64,000 bases of DNA from Rhodanobacteraceae bacterium (lineage in GTDB: Bacteria; Pseudomonadota; Gammaproteobacteria; Xanthomonadales; SZUA-5). The stretch covers positions 784,001 through 848,000 of the forward strand of contig JACKOW010000001.1 of assembly GCA_024234055.1 (NCBI GenBank), read 5' to 3'. A program made the translations under genes and the position numbers. Positions within the stretch are counted from its first letter, which is position 1. The number at the start of each line of letters is the position of its first letter. Below the pieces are notes generated by a model. The model had not been told where the DNA came from and made no database searches. It was given only the letters and a program-made list of their open reading frames with translations. Shown here in pieces: positions 33,201 to 41,555 of this stretch.

Positions 33201-33239
33201 CAGTCGATGTGTTGTTGCCAGGCAGCAGCACATCGACTG
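33201..33239. terminator. Near-perfect 19-bp hairpin between rfaH and DUF2058
   Basis: CAGTCGATGTGTTGTTGCC pairs with GGCAGCAGCACATCGACTG with two G-T pairs and only A between the arms, so the real loop is a few nucleotides larger. It follows the rfaH stop by 34 bp. No T-tract follows on either strand, so it may act as a terminator, an mRNA 3' stabiliser or a protein-binding site. Confidence 0.6.
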
Positions 33240-33287
33240 GTCCCGTTGACGCGGCATCGTCCGCATTGCCCTGATTGAGACGCCACG

Positions 33288-33914
33288 ATGGGTCTGTCCC
33301 TACGCGATCAGCTGCTCCAGGCGGGCTTTACCCAGTCCAAGCCTGAGCCCAAGGCGGATCCCAAGCCCAATCATCAGCGCCGGGATGGTCGGCCTCCGCA
33401 CAAGCGCGGCGGTGGGCCATCGCAGCAAGCACGCAAACCCGAGGGGCAGCCACGTCCGCCGCGCGAAGCCAAGTCCGGCGGCGAGCCGTCATTGGCGCAC
33501 GCCTACCAGATCCGCGCCGAAACCGAGAAACGCGAGCGCGAAGAAGCGCAGAAGCGCGCTCAGGAAGAAGCCCAGCGCAAGCGCGAGCAGCGCCAGAAGC
33601 TGTCGGTACTGGTGGCTGGCAAGGCCCAGAACAACCCGGCCGGGGAGCATGCGCGCAACTTCTTCTATGGCAAGAAGATCCGCAAGGTCAATGTCACCCC
33701 TGAGCAGTTCCAGCAGCTCAACGCCGGCGAACTGGGCGTGGCGCAGGTCGATGGTCGCTTCCTGATCCTGAGCCCCGAGATCATCCGCGAAGCCCTGAGC
33801 ATCGCACCTCAGCACGTGGCCCTGTTCGTGCCCGAGGGCATCGGCGCTTCCAACAACCCGGATGACGACTACAGCGATCCCCGCTTCCAGGTGCCGGACG
33901 ATCTGGTCTGGTAG
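33288..33914 (+). CDS. DUF2058 protein (YaiL-like)
   Basis: A 208-residue soluble protein. N-terminus SLRDQLLQAGFTQSK is diagnostic. A very basic, charged Pro/Lys/Arg linker (about 18-75) leads to a long charged helix (ETEKREREEAQKRAQEEAQR). The C-terminal domain includes NFFYGKKIRKVNVTPEQFQQLNAGELGVAQVDGRFLILSP. The family is annotated as nucleoprotein/polynucleotide-associated, and the basic linker fits nucleic-acid binding (inference). Confidence 0.9.
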   Translation: MGLSLRDQLLQAGFTQSKPEPKADPKPNHQRRDGRPPHKRGGGPSQQARKPEGQPRPPREAKSGGEPSLAHAYQIRAETEKREREEAQKRAQEEAQRKREQRQKLSVLVAGKAQNNPAGEHARNFFYGKKIRKVNVTPEQFQQLNAGELGVAQVDGRFLILSPEIIREALSIAPQHVALFVPEGIGASNNPDDDYSDPRFQVPDDLVW

Positions 33915-34394
33915 CTGCCGCCTGAGCTGGTGCGTCGCGGGTCGGAGTCTCGATTCTTGGACGCGAAGGACGCTAAGGAAAAGCAGAAAGGACGCCAAGA
34001 AGAGCCGATCGAAGGTTGGCGACAAGGCCTCAGCCGGAACCCGTTTTCCCCGCTCCCCCAAGAGTGGTCGTCGAAAAGCTTGCGGTAGCGCGGCTCCGAC
34101 GCGCCGCAGTCCTGGCCGGAAGCGATGACCCGTTCGCGTCGGCGGCCGCGATCGGCGGAATAGACGGGGCTTGCCCGGGAAGAGCGGCGTCTTACCGTGT
34201 CGTGTCGTGCCCCACAGTTGGCGATCAGGCCGCGCCGCAGACCCGGCCCATACCTTCGCGATCTTTCTGCTTTTCCTTGGTGTCCAACGCTTCTCCCCAA
34301 CGACGCGACTCGGCCGCCGATGTCACGTAGCCCGCTTCGCGGCCAACATGACCTACGCGTCCTTCGCGTCCAACGCTGTTCCCTTCAAGGCGGC
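33915..34394. repeat. Intergenic block with inverted AAGGACGC-type element
   Basis: GGACGCGAAGGACGCTAAGG (about 33960, continuing AAAAGCAGAAAGGACGCC) faces mirror-type sequence CTTTCTGCTTTTCCTTGG (about 34263) and CGTCCTTCGCGTCCAACG (about 34356). GTCACGTAGCCCGCTTCGCG (about 34322) is a hairpin type also at 4600 and 23470. About 180 bp between (34050-34230) holds nothing I recognise. Confidence 0.65.
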
Positions 34395-35426
34395 TCAGCC
34401 CACCGCCGCCCCGAACAGACTGCCGATCAGCCAGGTCAGGGCGCCGGCGCCAGCGCCGATGCCGAGCATGCGGGCACCGCCGGCCAGGGCCGAACGGCCG
34501 GTGAACAGGCTGAGGCTGGCGCCGGTGGCGAACAGGCCGATGCTGGCCAGCGCCGCACCCAGATAGCCGGCGCCGGGCAATTGCCCGCCAAAGAAGAAGG
34601 GCAGCAGCGGCACCAACGCGCCCAGCGTGAAGGACGCAAAGGAGAAACCGGCCGCGCCCCAGGGCGAGCCCAGATCATCCGGGTTCAGGCCCAGTTCCTC
34701 GCGGGCGAGCACATCCAGCGCCACCTTGGGGTCGGCGGTCAGTCGATTGGCCAGAGCCATTGATTCAGCCTCCGAGAGCCCGCGCGCCTGATAGATCAGC
34801 GCCAGTTCGGCCGCTTCGGCTTCCGGATACTCCGCCAGTTCCTGACGTTCCAGTTCGATCTGGTACTCGAACAGCTCACGCTGCGAGCGCACCGACACGT
34901 ACTCGCCTGCCGCCATCGACAAGGCGCCAGCCAGCAGCCCGGCGATGCCCGCGGTGATGGTGGCCTGGGTGCTGGCCGAGGCGCCGATGACGCCCAGGAT
35001 CAGGCTGGTATTGGAGACCAGGCCGTCATTGGCGCCAAAGATGGCCGCGCGCAGATTGCCGCCGCCCATGCTCTTGTGGCGACCACCGACGTCTTCCAGC
35101 TTCAAGGGCAGGGCGTGACCCGGGACCACCGCATCGTAGGCCGACAACCCACGGATCTTCAGCGCCGCCAGCAAGGGCTTGACGCGCCGCGGGCCCAAGC
35201 GCCGGGCCAGAGACAAGGTCAGGCGTTCGCGCGGGCCGGGCACGAAGCCGGGCAGGGGGCGGCCCTCGCGGGCAGCGATGGCGGCCCAGGTCTCACGCTG
35301 CTTGCCGGCCTCAGCGCCCAGCTTCAGGAACAGTGCCGCGATGCGGGGATCAGGCTCTATCGCCGCCAGTTGCTCATAGAGCCAGGCCGATCGGGTTTCT
35401 TCCAGCCAGCTTTCCGGGGCGCTCAT
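34395..35426 (-). CDS. VIT1/CCC1-type transporter with rubrerythrin-like N-domain
   Basis: A 343-residue protein. The first ~130 residues form an acidic helical ferritin/rubrerythrin-like domain (EETRSAWLYEQLAAIEPDPRIAALFLKLGAEAGK). Residues ~140-343 form a VIT1/CCC1 membrane domain with LRAAIFGANDGLVSNTSLILGV, LLAGALSMAAGEYVSVRSQRE and SFTLGALVPLLPFFFGG. Family members move Fe(II) or Mn(II) out of the cytosol. ATG 35426 was chosen as the start of the N-domain; upstream in-frame sequence is intergenic. Confidence 0.9.
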   Translation of the reverse strand: MSAPESWLEETRSAWLYEQLAAIEPDPRIAALFLKLGAEAGKQRETWAAIAAREGRPLPGFVPGPRERLTLSLARRLGPRRVKPLLAALKIRGLSAYDAVVPGHALPLKLEDVGGRHKSMGGGNLRAAIFGANDGLVSNTSLILGVIGASASTQATITAGIAGLLAGALSMAAGEYVSVRSQRELFEYQIELERQELAEYPEAEAAELALIYQARGLSEAESMALANRLTADPKVALDVLAREELGLNPDDLGSPWGAAGFSFASFTLGALVPLLPFFFGGQLPGAGYLGAALASIGLFATGASLSLFTGRSALAGGARMLGIGAGAGALTWLIGSLFGAAVG

Positions 35427-35936
35427 GCGTCTACTCCGGTGGACGACGGCCCATACTGACAGAGCAACCGCGGTGACGCGATGTGCTGGATCAAGGCTGC
35501 AGACATGCCTGGGGCAATGTCGGCGGCGTCGTAGCAAGCCACCTGTGTCGGCCCGACACTGCCGACGGACCATGAATCCCCGGCGTCATTGCGACCCCGG
35601 ACTTGATCCGGGGGAAGCAATCCAGAGGTGTGCGGCGATACCCCGGATTGCTTCGTCGCTGCGCTCCTCGCAATGACGCATCATGACGACATGGGTTCAT
35701 GGAAAGCCATCTGCTCCGGCCCGAATGTGCCCACGGGTCATGTATCGCCGGGCGCTCGTGTAGGCAGGGTCCTTCGCGTCGACGGGCATTGGTCGAGCCA
35801 CCTTCCACACACGCGAGGCGCCCGGCGTATTGCGGTCCACGAAGCCGCGGCCGCCGGCGCGAAGAACCAGAAGGCACGAATCCAGGCCCACGCGCGCCGG
35901 AGCCGCGCTACGTCTGCTGAAGAAGCGCTGTCGTAG
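35427..35936. repeat. Mosaic block downstream of metH (outer part)
   Basis: Modules in order: AGCCACCTGTGTCGGCCCGA (about 35538); an inverted element from CGTCATTGCGACCCCGGACT (about 35584) through GAAGCAATCCAGAGG to CTGCGCTCCTCGCAATGACG (about 35661-35680); GACATGGGTTCATGGAAAGC (about 35687); and a GCCGCGGCCGCCGGCGCG segment (about 35844) similar to one near 54820. No gene is seen. Confidence 0.7.
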
Positions 35937-36060
35937 GTCCAGACAAGTCTGGACCAACAAAAGCCCGAAGCCCGTAGCCTTTCCCGCGCCCCGCGCCCCG
36001 CGCCCCGCGCCTCCGACCAACAACCAACAACCAACAACCAACAACCAACAACCAACAACC
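35937..36060. repeat. Composite element downstream of metH: palindrome plus two heptamer arrays
   Basis: Palindrome GTCCAGACAAGTCTGGAC (35937-35954) is followed by AAGCCCGAAGCCCGTAGCCT and TTC. Four CCCGCGC heptamers (35983-36010) and six CCAACAA heptamers (36017-36058) come next. The array ends 7 bp before the metH stop codon (36066-36068). The unit is the same as those at traB and FKBP, read from the stop codon outward. Confidence 0.92.
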
Positions 36061-36065
36061 AGCTC

Positions 36066-39000
36066 TTACTCCTCCGGATCGTAATCCAGCACCGGCGCCA
36101 GCCAGCGTTCGGCTTCGCGCAGCGACTGGCCGCGTCGGTGGGCGTAGTCCTCGACCTGTTCCTTGCTCACCCGGCCGACCACGAAGTACTGGCTGTCGGG
36201 GTGGGCGAAGTACAGTCCGCTGACCGCCGCGGCCGGGTACATGGCATAGCTCTCGGTGAGTTCAATGCCGGCATTGGCCTCGGCCTCCAGCAGATCGAAG
36301 ATCACCCGCTTCTCGGTATGGTCGGGGCAGGCGGGATAGCCGGGAGCCGGTCGAATGCCGCGATAGCGCTCGTCGATCAGGCTGTCATTGTCCAGTTCTT
36401 CATCTGGCGCATAGCCCCAGAACTCACGCCGCACGCGCTGATGCATGCGCTCTGCGAAAGCCTCGGCCAAGCGATCTGCCAGGGCTTTCAGCAGAATCGC
36501 GCTGTAGTCGTCATGAGCGGCTTCGAAGGCCGCCACATGCTGCTCGATGCCGATCCCGGCGGTCACCGCAAAAGCACCGATGTAATCGGACTTGCCAGAG
36601 GATTTCGGCGCAATGAAATCGGCCAGGCACAGATTGGGTCGGCCGGGTGGTTTGTCGGCCTGCTGGCGCAGGAAGGAGAGGGAGGCTAGCAAGCCGGGAC
36701 TCGGGACTCGGGACTCGGGACTCGAAGAGCCGGATCGGCCATCTCCGACAATCTCCGCCCCTGCTGTTGGCGTCGGCTGACGCCCGTAGGCCGAGGTTCC
36801 GGCGTGGTTCCGAGTCCCGAGTCCCGAGTCCCGAGTCCCGGCATCATCGGAGTCCCGAGTCCCGGCGTCACCGGCATACACCTCCACCTCCTCCCCCACC
36901 GAATTGGCCGGCCACAGGCCGATCACGCCGCGGGCAGTGAGCCAGCGTTCGGCGATGATGCGATCGAGCATGGCGTTGGCATCGACCAGCAGCTTGCGGG
37001 CCTCGGTGCCGACCACGGCGTCGTCGAGAATGGCCGGATAGCGGCCAGCCAGTTCCCAGGTGGAGAAGAACGGGGTCCAGTCGATCAGTTTGCGCAGTTC
37101 TTCCAGCGGATAGTTGTCGAAGACCGTGAGGCCGAGCTTCTTCGGCGCGGGTGGCTGGTAGCTGGCCCAGTCGCCGTCGAAGCGGTTGCCGCGGGCCTGG
37201 GCCAGCGACACCAGGCGTTTGCCGGGGCCGCGATCCTTGTGGCGCTCGCGCACGTCGGCGTAATCGGCCTTGATCTCGGCGACGAAGCGCTCGCGTTCGA
37301 GCACGCTGACCAGATTCTGGGCCACGCCGACCGCGCGCGAGGCGTCCTTGACCCAGACCACGGGCTGGTCGTAATGCGGTTCAATTTTCAGCGCGGTGTG
37401 CGCGCGGCTGGTGGTGGCGCCGCCGATCAGTAGCGGCTGGCTCATACCCTGACGCTTCATCTCGCGCGCGACATGGTGCATCTCGTCGAGCGAGGGCGTG
37501 ATCAGTCCCGACAGGCCGATGATGTCGGCGCCCACCGCTCGCGCAGTGTCCAGAATCTTCTGTGTCGGCACCATCACGCCGAGATCGATCACCTCGAAAT
37601 TGTTGCAGGCCAGGACCACGCCGACGATGTTCTTGCCGATGTCATGGACATCGCCCTTGACCGTGGCCAGCAGGATCTTGCCGTTGTTCTTGGCGACATC
37701 GCCGCTGCGGCGCTTCTCTTCCTCGATGTAGGGGATCAGATAGGCCACCGCTTTCTTCATCACGCGCGCCGACTTGACCACCTGCGGCAGGAACATCTTG
37801 CCGGCTCCGAACAGGTCGCCGACCACGTTCATGCCGGCCATCAGCGGCCCCTCGATCACTTCCAGCGGCTTGTCCGCACGCTGCCGCGCAGCTTCGGTGT
37901 CGGCCTCGACAAACTCGTCAATGCCATGCACCAGCGCGTGTTCGAGGCGCTTTTCGACCTCCCAGCCGCGCCACTCCGTTTGTTCGGGACCCGGGACCCG
38001 GGACCCGGGACCCGCAGAGGCGTACTTCGACGCAATCTCCAGCAGTCGCTCTGTCGCGTCGCTGCGCCGATTCAGCACCACGTCCTCGACGCGCTCGCGC
38101 AGTTCTTCGGGCAGATCGTCGTAGATGGCCAGGGCACCGGCGTTGACGATGCCCATGTCCATGCCGGCGCGGATGGCGTGGTACAGGAACACCGAGTGGA
38201 TGGCCTCGCGCACCGGATTGTTGCCGCGCATGGCAAAGGAGACGTTGGAGACGCCGCCGGAGATGTGCACACCGGGCATCTGCGCCTTGATCTGGCGGCA
38301 GGCCTCGATGAAGGCCACGGCGTAGTCGTTGTGCTCGTCGATGCCGGTGGCGATGGCGAAGATGTTGGGATCGAAGATGATGTCTTCGGGTGCCATGCCG
38401 ACCTTGTCGGTCAGCAGGTGGTAGGCGCGCTTGCAGATGCTGACCTTGCGTTCGACGGTGTCGGCCTGGCCCTGTTCGTCGAAGGCCATGACCACCACCG
38501 CAGCGCCATATTCCTGCACCTTGCGGGCATGGCTCAGAAAGGCCTCTTCGCCTTCCTTGAGGCTGATCGAATTGACGATGGCCTTGCCTTGGACGCACTT
38601 GAGGCCGGCCTCGATCACGCTCCACTTGGAGCTGTCGATCATCAGCGGCACGCGGGCGATGTCGGGCTCGGCGGCGATCAGGTTGAGGAAGCGGGTCATG
38701 GCGGCTTCCGAATCGAGCAGGCCCTCATCCATGTTGACGTCGATGATCTGGGCGCCGTTCTGCACCTGCTGGCGCGCCACTTCGACCGCCTGATCGTAGC
38801 GGTCTTCCTTGATCAGTTTCTTGAACTGCGCCGAGCCGGTGACATTGGTTCGCTCACCGACGTTGACGAAATTCAGCTCCGGCGTGATCACCAGTGGTTC
38901 CAGGCCGGCCAGCCGGGTGTGCGCAGCCGGACGCACGGGTTCGCGCGGCGGCATCGCCGCGACCTTGGCGGCGATGGCGCGGATATGTTCGGGCGTGGTG

Positions 39001-39956
39001 CCGCAGCAGCCGCCGACGATGTTGACCAGGCCCGATTCGGCAAATTCGCCGATGGTGCCGGACATGTCTTCGGGTGACTCGTCGTACTCGCCGAAGGCAT
39101 TGGGCAGGCCGGCATTCGGATGCGCCGAGATCAGGGCATCGACGCTGCGGGCCAGGTCTTCCACGTAGGGCCGCAGATCGCGAGCGCCAAGCGCGCAGTT
39201 GAGGCCGATGGAGAAGGGCCGGGCATGCACCACCGAATAGGCAAAGGCCTCGGCGGTCTGGCCGGAAAGCGTACGCCCGGAGCGATCGGTGATGGTGCCG
39301 GAGATCATCACCGGCAGGCGGTAGCCGCGGCGGGCGTAGACCTGGTCGATGGCGTACAGCGCGGCCTTGGCATTGAGCGTGTCGAAGATGGTCTCGACCA
39401 TGATGATCTGGGCGCCACCGTCGATCAGGCCTTCGGTGGACTCGCGGTAGGCCTCGGCCAGTTCGTCGAAGCTGATGGCGCGAAATCCCGGGTTGTTGAC
39501 GTCCGGCGAGATCGACAGCGTGCGGCTGGTCGGTCCGAGCACGCCCACGCAATAACGCGGTTGCTCCGGGGTGCGCTCGCTCTGGCGATCGCAGACTTCG
39601 CGCGCCAGTCTGGCCGCGGCCACGTTCAGATCGTAGGTGGCCGCTTCCAGATGGTAGTCGGCCTGACTGACACGGGTGGCATTGAAGCTGTTGGTCTCGA
39701 TCAGATCGGCGCCGGCGTCCAGATAGGCCTGATGCACCGCCTGCACGATCTTGGGCTGGGTCAGCGCCAGCAGATCGTTGTTGCCCTTGAGTTCATGCCC
39801 GAAGTCGGCGAAGCGCTCGCCGCGAAAATCGGACTCCTCCAGCTTGTAGCGCTGCAGCATCGAGCCCATGGCACCGTCCAGGATCAGGATGCGCCGCTGC
39901 GCATCAGTCATCAGGCGAGCCGCCTCGGACGGGTTCTTGTAGGGCAGTTCGATCAT
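36066..39956 (-). CDS. metH: Cobalamin-dependent methionine synthase
   Basis: A 1296-residue enzyme transferring methyl from 5-methyl-tetrahydrofolate to homocysteine. Modules: homocysteine/zinc domain (1-350; NCALGARDLRPY and GGCCGTTPEH supply the Cys ligands); pterin domain (350-640; FVNVGERTNVTGSAQFKKL); B12 domain (660-900; VKGDVHDIGKNIVGVV, the DxHxxG site near residue 767); reactivation domain (about 915-1296; ending RGIRPAPGYPACPDHTEKR). It is about 70 residues longer than the E. coli enzyme. The extra length lies mainly in two segments encoded by heptamer DNA: GPGSRVPGPEQ (about 648-658) and GTRDSGLGTRNHAG...PESRVPSPGL (about 1031-1087). Both fall where E. coli has a linker or surface loop. 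The frame is open throughout. Confidence 0.95.
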   Translation of the reverse strand: MIELPYKNPSEAARLMTDAQRRILILDGAMGSMLQRYKLEESDFRGERFADFGHELKGNNDLLALTQPKIVQAVHQAYLDAGADLIETNSFNATRVSQADYHLEAATYDLNVAAARLAREVCDRQSERTPEQPRYCVGVLGPTSRTLSISPDVNNPGFRAISFDELAEAYRESTEGLIDGGAQIIMVETIFDTLNAKAALYAIDQVYARRGYRLPVMISGTITDRSGRTLSGQTAEAFAYSVVHARPFSIGLNCALGARDLRPYVEDLARSVDALISAHPNAGLPNAFGEYDESPEDMSGTIGEFAESGLVNIVGGCCGTTPEHIRAIAAKVAAMPPREPVRPAAHTRLAGLEPLVITPELNFVNVGERTNVTGSAQFKKLIKEDRYDQAVEVARQQVQNGAQIIDVNMDEGLLDSEAAMTRFLNLIAAEPDIARVPLMIDSSKWSVIEAGLKCVQGKAIVNSISLKEGEEAFLSHARKVQEYGAAVVVMAFDEQGQADTVERKVSICKRAYHLLTDKVGMAPEDIIFDPNIFAIATGIDEHNDYAVAFIEACRQIKAQMPGVHISGGVSNVSFAMRGNNPVREAIHSVFLYHAIRAGMDMGIVNAGALAIYDDLPEELRERVEDVVLNRRSDATERLLEIASKYASAGPGSRVPGPEQTEWRGWEVEKRLEHALVHGIDEFVEADTEAARQRADKPLEVIEGPLMAGMNVVGDLFGAGKMFLPQVVKSARVMKKAVAYLIPYIEEEKRRSGDVAKNNGKILLATVKGDVHDIGKNIVGVVLACNNFEVIDLGVMVPTQKILDTARAVGADIIGLSGLITPSLDEMHHVAREMKRQGMSQPLLIGGATTSRAHTALKIEPHYDQPVVWVKDASRAVGVAQNLVSVLERERFVAEIKADYADVRERHKDRGPGKRLVSLAQARGNRFDGDWASYQPPAPKKLGLTVFDNYPLEELRKLIDWTPFFSTWELAGRYPAILDDAVVGTEARKLLVDANAMLDRIIAERWLTARGVIGLWPANSVGEEVEVYAGDAGTRDSDDAGTRDSGLGTRNHAGTSAYGRQPTPTAGAEIVGDGRSGSSSPESRVPSPGLLASLSFLRQQADKPPGRPNLCLADFIAPKSSGKSDYIGAFAVTAGIGIEQHVAAFEAAHDDYSAILLKALADRLAEAFAERMHQRVRREFWGYAPDEELDNDSLIDERYRGIRPAPGYPACPDHTEKRVIFDLLEAEANAGIELTESYAMYPAAAVSGLYFAHPDSQYFVVGRVSKEQVEDYAHRRGQSLREAERWLAPVLDYDPEE
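36696..36723. repeat. metH: Heptamer array inside metH (4 x GGGACTC)
   Basis: Four perfect copies on the + strand. On the coding (minus) strand they read GAGTCCC and encode PESRVPSPGL around residues 1078-1087 of the reactivation domain. Confidence 0.95.
36811..36864. repeat. metH: Heptamer arrays inside metH (CGAGTCC type)
   Basis: Four copies of CGAGTCC at 36811-36838, then a 9-bp interruption (GGCATCATC) and two more GAGTCCC-type copies at about 36850-36864. On the coding strand these give AGTRDSDDAGTRDSGLGTRN. With the array at 36696 they form an inverted pair about 87 bp apart, as in intergenic copies. Confidence 0.95.
37986..38013. repeat. metH: Heptamer array inside metH (4 x GGGACCC)
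   Basis: Four perfect GGGACCC copies at 37986-38013. On the coding strand they encode GPGSRVPGPEQ around residues 648-658, the linker before the B12-cap region that starts EWRGWEVEKRLEHALVHGI. Confidence 0.95.
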
Positions 39957-40375
39957 CAGCCTGTTTCAGCCGTCTGGACGGCCGATCCTTTTATCGCGAT
40001 GGAGCGATGGAGTGTATCCCAAAGCCATGGAGCATGGGCGCAGGCGGGGGACTCTCGGTTGTCGGTTGTCGGTTGTCGGTACGGGTTGGCACGGGCGCAG
40101 GTGGGGAAGGCAGAGGTGGAGCTCTACACCGGGGAGGCCCCTGTCGGTGCCCTCCTGCAGGGGCGGGTGCTCTTCGTAGGAGCGACCTCGCGTCGCGAGC
40201 AACACGCTGCGTGCTTGACCAGGGCGCTGTGCAAGTACCTTGGTCTGACGAGGGGCGCGCTCAGAAGCCGGACGCAGAGTACAAGGAGAAGACGCACAGA
40301 GAACGCGGAGAAAGGCTGTTGTCGAAACTCGCCTTGGCCTGGAGCGATTGACGTCAAGACGTGGCGGGCTCGCCT
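39957..40375. repeat. Region upstream of metH with heptamers and repeat modules
   Basis: Three GGTTGTC heptamers at 40057-40077, a TAGGAGCGACCTCGCGTCGC hairpin at about 40177-40199, and a purine-rich GGAGAAGACGCACAGAGAAC stretch (about 40282). No clear promoter for metH and no gene is recognised. Confidence 0.65.
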
Positions 40376-41302
40376 CTAGCAGAAGGGCCGATCGCTCGAA
40401 TCCCCGGCGCAGGCCGTCGCCACCCAGACCTTGAAATGCGGTGGGCGCGACTCGACGCCGCCGACACTGATGCGTGGCTGCGCGAAACCGGCTTGGGCCA
40501 GCAGGCTGGCCAGTTCATCGGCGCCAAATCCCAGATTGCGGTGCCCGAAGGGTGCCACAACCGTGCGGTGCTGGTGCCGATCCAGACAGGTCAGGAGCAG
40601 GCGTCCGCCCGCACGCAGCACCCGGGCGGCTTCGGTCAACACCTGCAAAGGGCGGTCGGAATAGGGCAGCGCCTGCAGCAAGAGCACTAGATCAACGCTG
40701 GCATCCGGCAAGGGCAGGGCATGCATATCGCCCTGTACCACGCGCGCCTGCGGCTGATCGGCCAGCCGTGCCTGCCCCGCCGCCACCACCCGTTCGCTGA
40801 AATCCACGCAGGTCAGGGTGCGCGTGCGCGGCGCCAGCAACTGCGCCAGTGCACCGTCCCCGGACGCCACATCGAGCACATCGCCGAGTTCCAGCAGTTC
40901 CAGACAGGCGCGCATGGAGGCTTCCCAGCTGCGCCCCGGTGAGTAGTGGCGTTCCATGTCCCCGGCCACCGTATCGGCCCAACTGGACGCCCCCAGGCGT
41001 GCATCCAGGACTTGCTGACGCCGCGCCTGATCCTCGATCAACACCGCATCTGCGGTATGTGTGCGCAGGCTCCCCCAAAGCGCCCGAGTCGCTGGCGGCC
41101 AATCCTCGGCAGTGGCGCGGTAGTAGGCGGCAACGCCGGAGCGGCGATCCATGACCAGACCCGCCTCCTTGAGCTTGGACAGATGCGTGGACACCCGCGG
41201 CTGCTTGAGCCGGGTGATGGTCGACAACTCGGCCACGGTCAGCTCTTCGTCGACCAGCAAGGCCAGCAGGCGCACCCGACTGGTGTCAGCGAGCATCCGC
41301 AA
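40376..41302 (-). CDS. ArsR-family regulator fused to a SAM methyltransferase
   Basis: A 308-residue fusion. Residues 1-85 form a winged helix-turn-helix (LADTSRVRLLALLVDEELTVAELSTITRLKQPRVSTHLSKLKEAGLV). Residues 140-300 form a class I methyltransferase (GDVLDVASGDGALAQLLAP; VDFSERVV; VQGDMHALPLPDASVDLVLLLQALPY). The reading frame starts at TTG 41302, or ATG 41296; no ATG lies further upstream before a stop, and no ribosome site is obvious. The next ORF downstream is metH, about 420 bp away, same strand. ArsR-type SAM/SAH-responsive regulators of the methionine cycle are known, so control of metH is plausible (inference). Confidence 0.85.
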   Translation of the reverse strand: MRMLADTSRVRLLALLVDEELTVAELSTITRLKQPRVSTHLSKLKEAGLVMDRRSGVAAYYRATAEDWPPATRALWGSLRTHTADAVLIEDQARRQQVLDARLGASSWADTVAGDMERHYSPGRSWEASMRACLELLELGDVLDVASGDGALAQLLAPRTRTLTCVDFSERVVAAGQARLADQPQARVVQGDMHALPLPDASVDLVLLLQALPYSDRPLQVLTEAARVLRAGGRLLLTCLDRHQHRTVVAPFGHRNLGFGADELASLLAQAGFAQPRISVGGVESRPPHFKVWVATACAGDSSDRPFC

Positions 41303-41555
41303 GAGTTCGGTGGCGTTGGCGAGTTCGATGGCGGGTGGTCCGTCGTGGGCAGATGCGCAAAGTTACAACAGCGAGGCCTGCAGAGGGGCGCGATCGTGTC
41401 GAGACGGTCGAAACCGGAATCGCCGACACTTCTACCGGACCGAAGAGCAGAAGCCCGGCAGAAGCAGCGGAGCAAGCTCCGCTCTACGAGAGCATCGGTG
41501 TGCGGGGCCTTGGTAGTGCCGAGCTTGCTCGGCAGGGTGTGCTAGCGCACGCCGC
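41303..41555. repeat. Intergenic region with CTTGCTC hairpins
   Basis: From about 41447 the sequence AGCAGAAGCCCGGCAGAAGC, GGAGCAAGCTCCGCTCTACG and CCGAGCTTGCTCGGCAGGGT reproduces, in reverse, the block at 16920-16990. It lies between the lpxL-type stop and the ArsR gene start. No gene is seen. Confidence 0.7.

Noticed and set aside
37473..39077. 534-aa rightward open frame across metH
   Set aside because: It is antisense to conserved metH modules, and its composition is typical of a shadow frame in GC-rich DNA.
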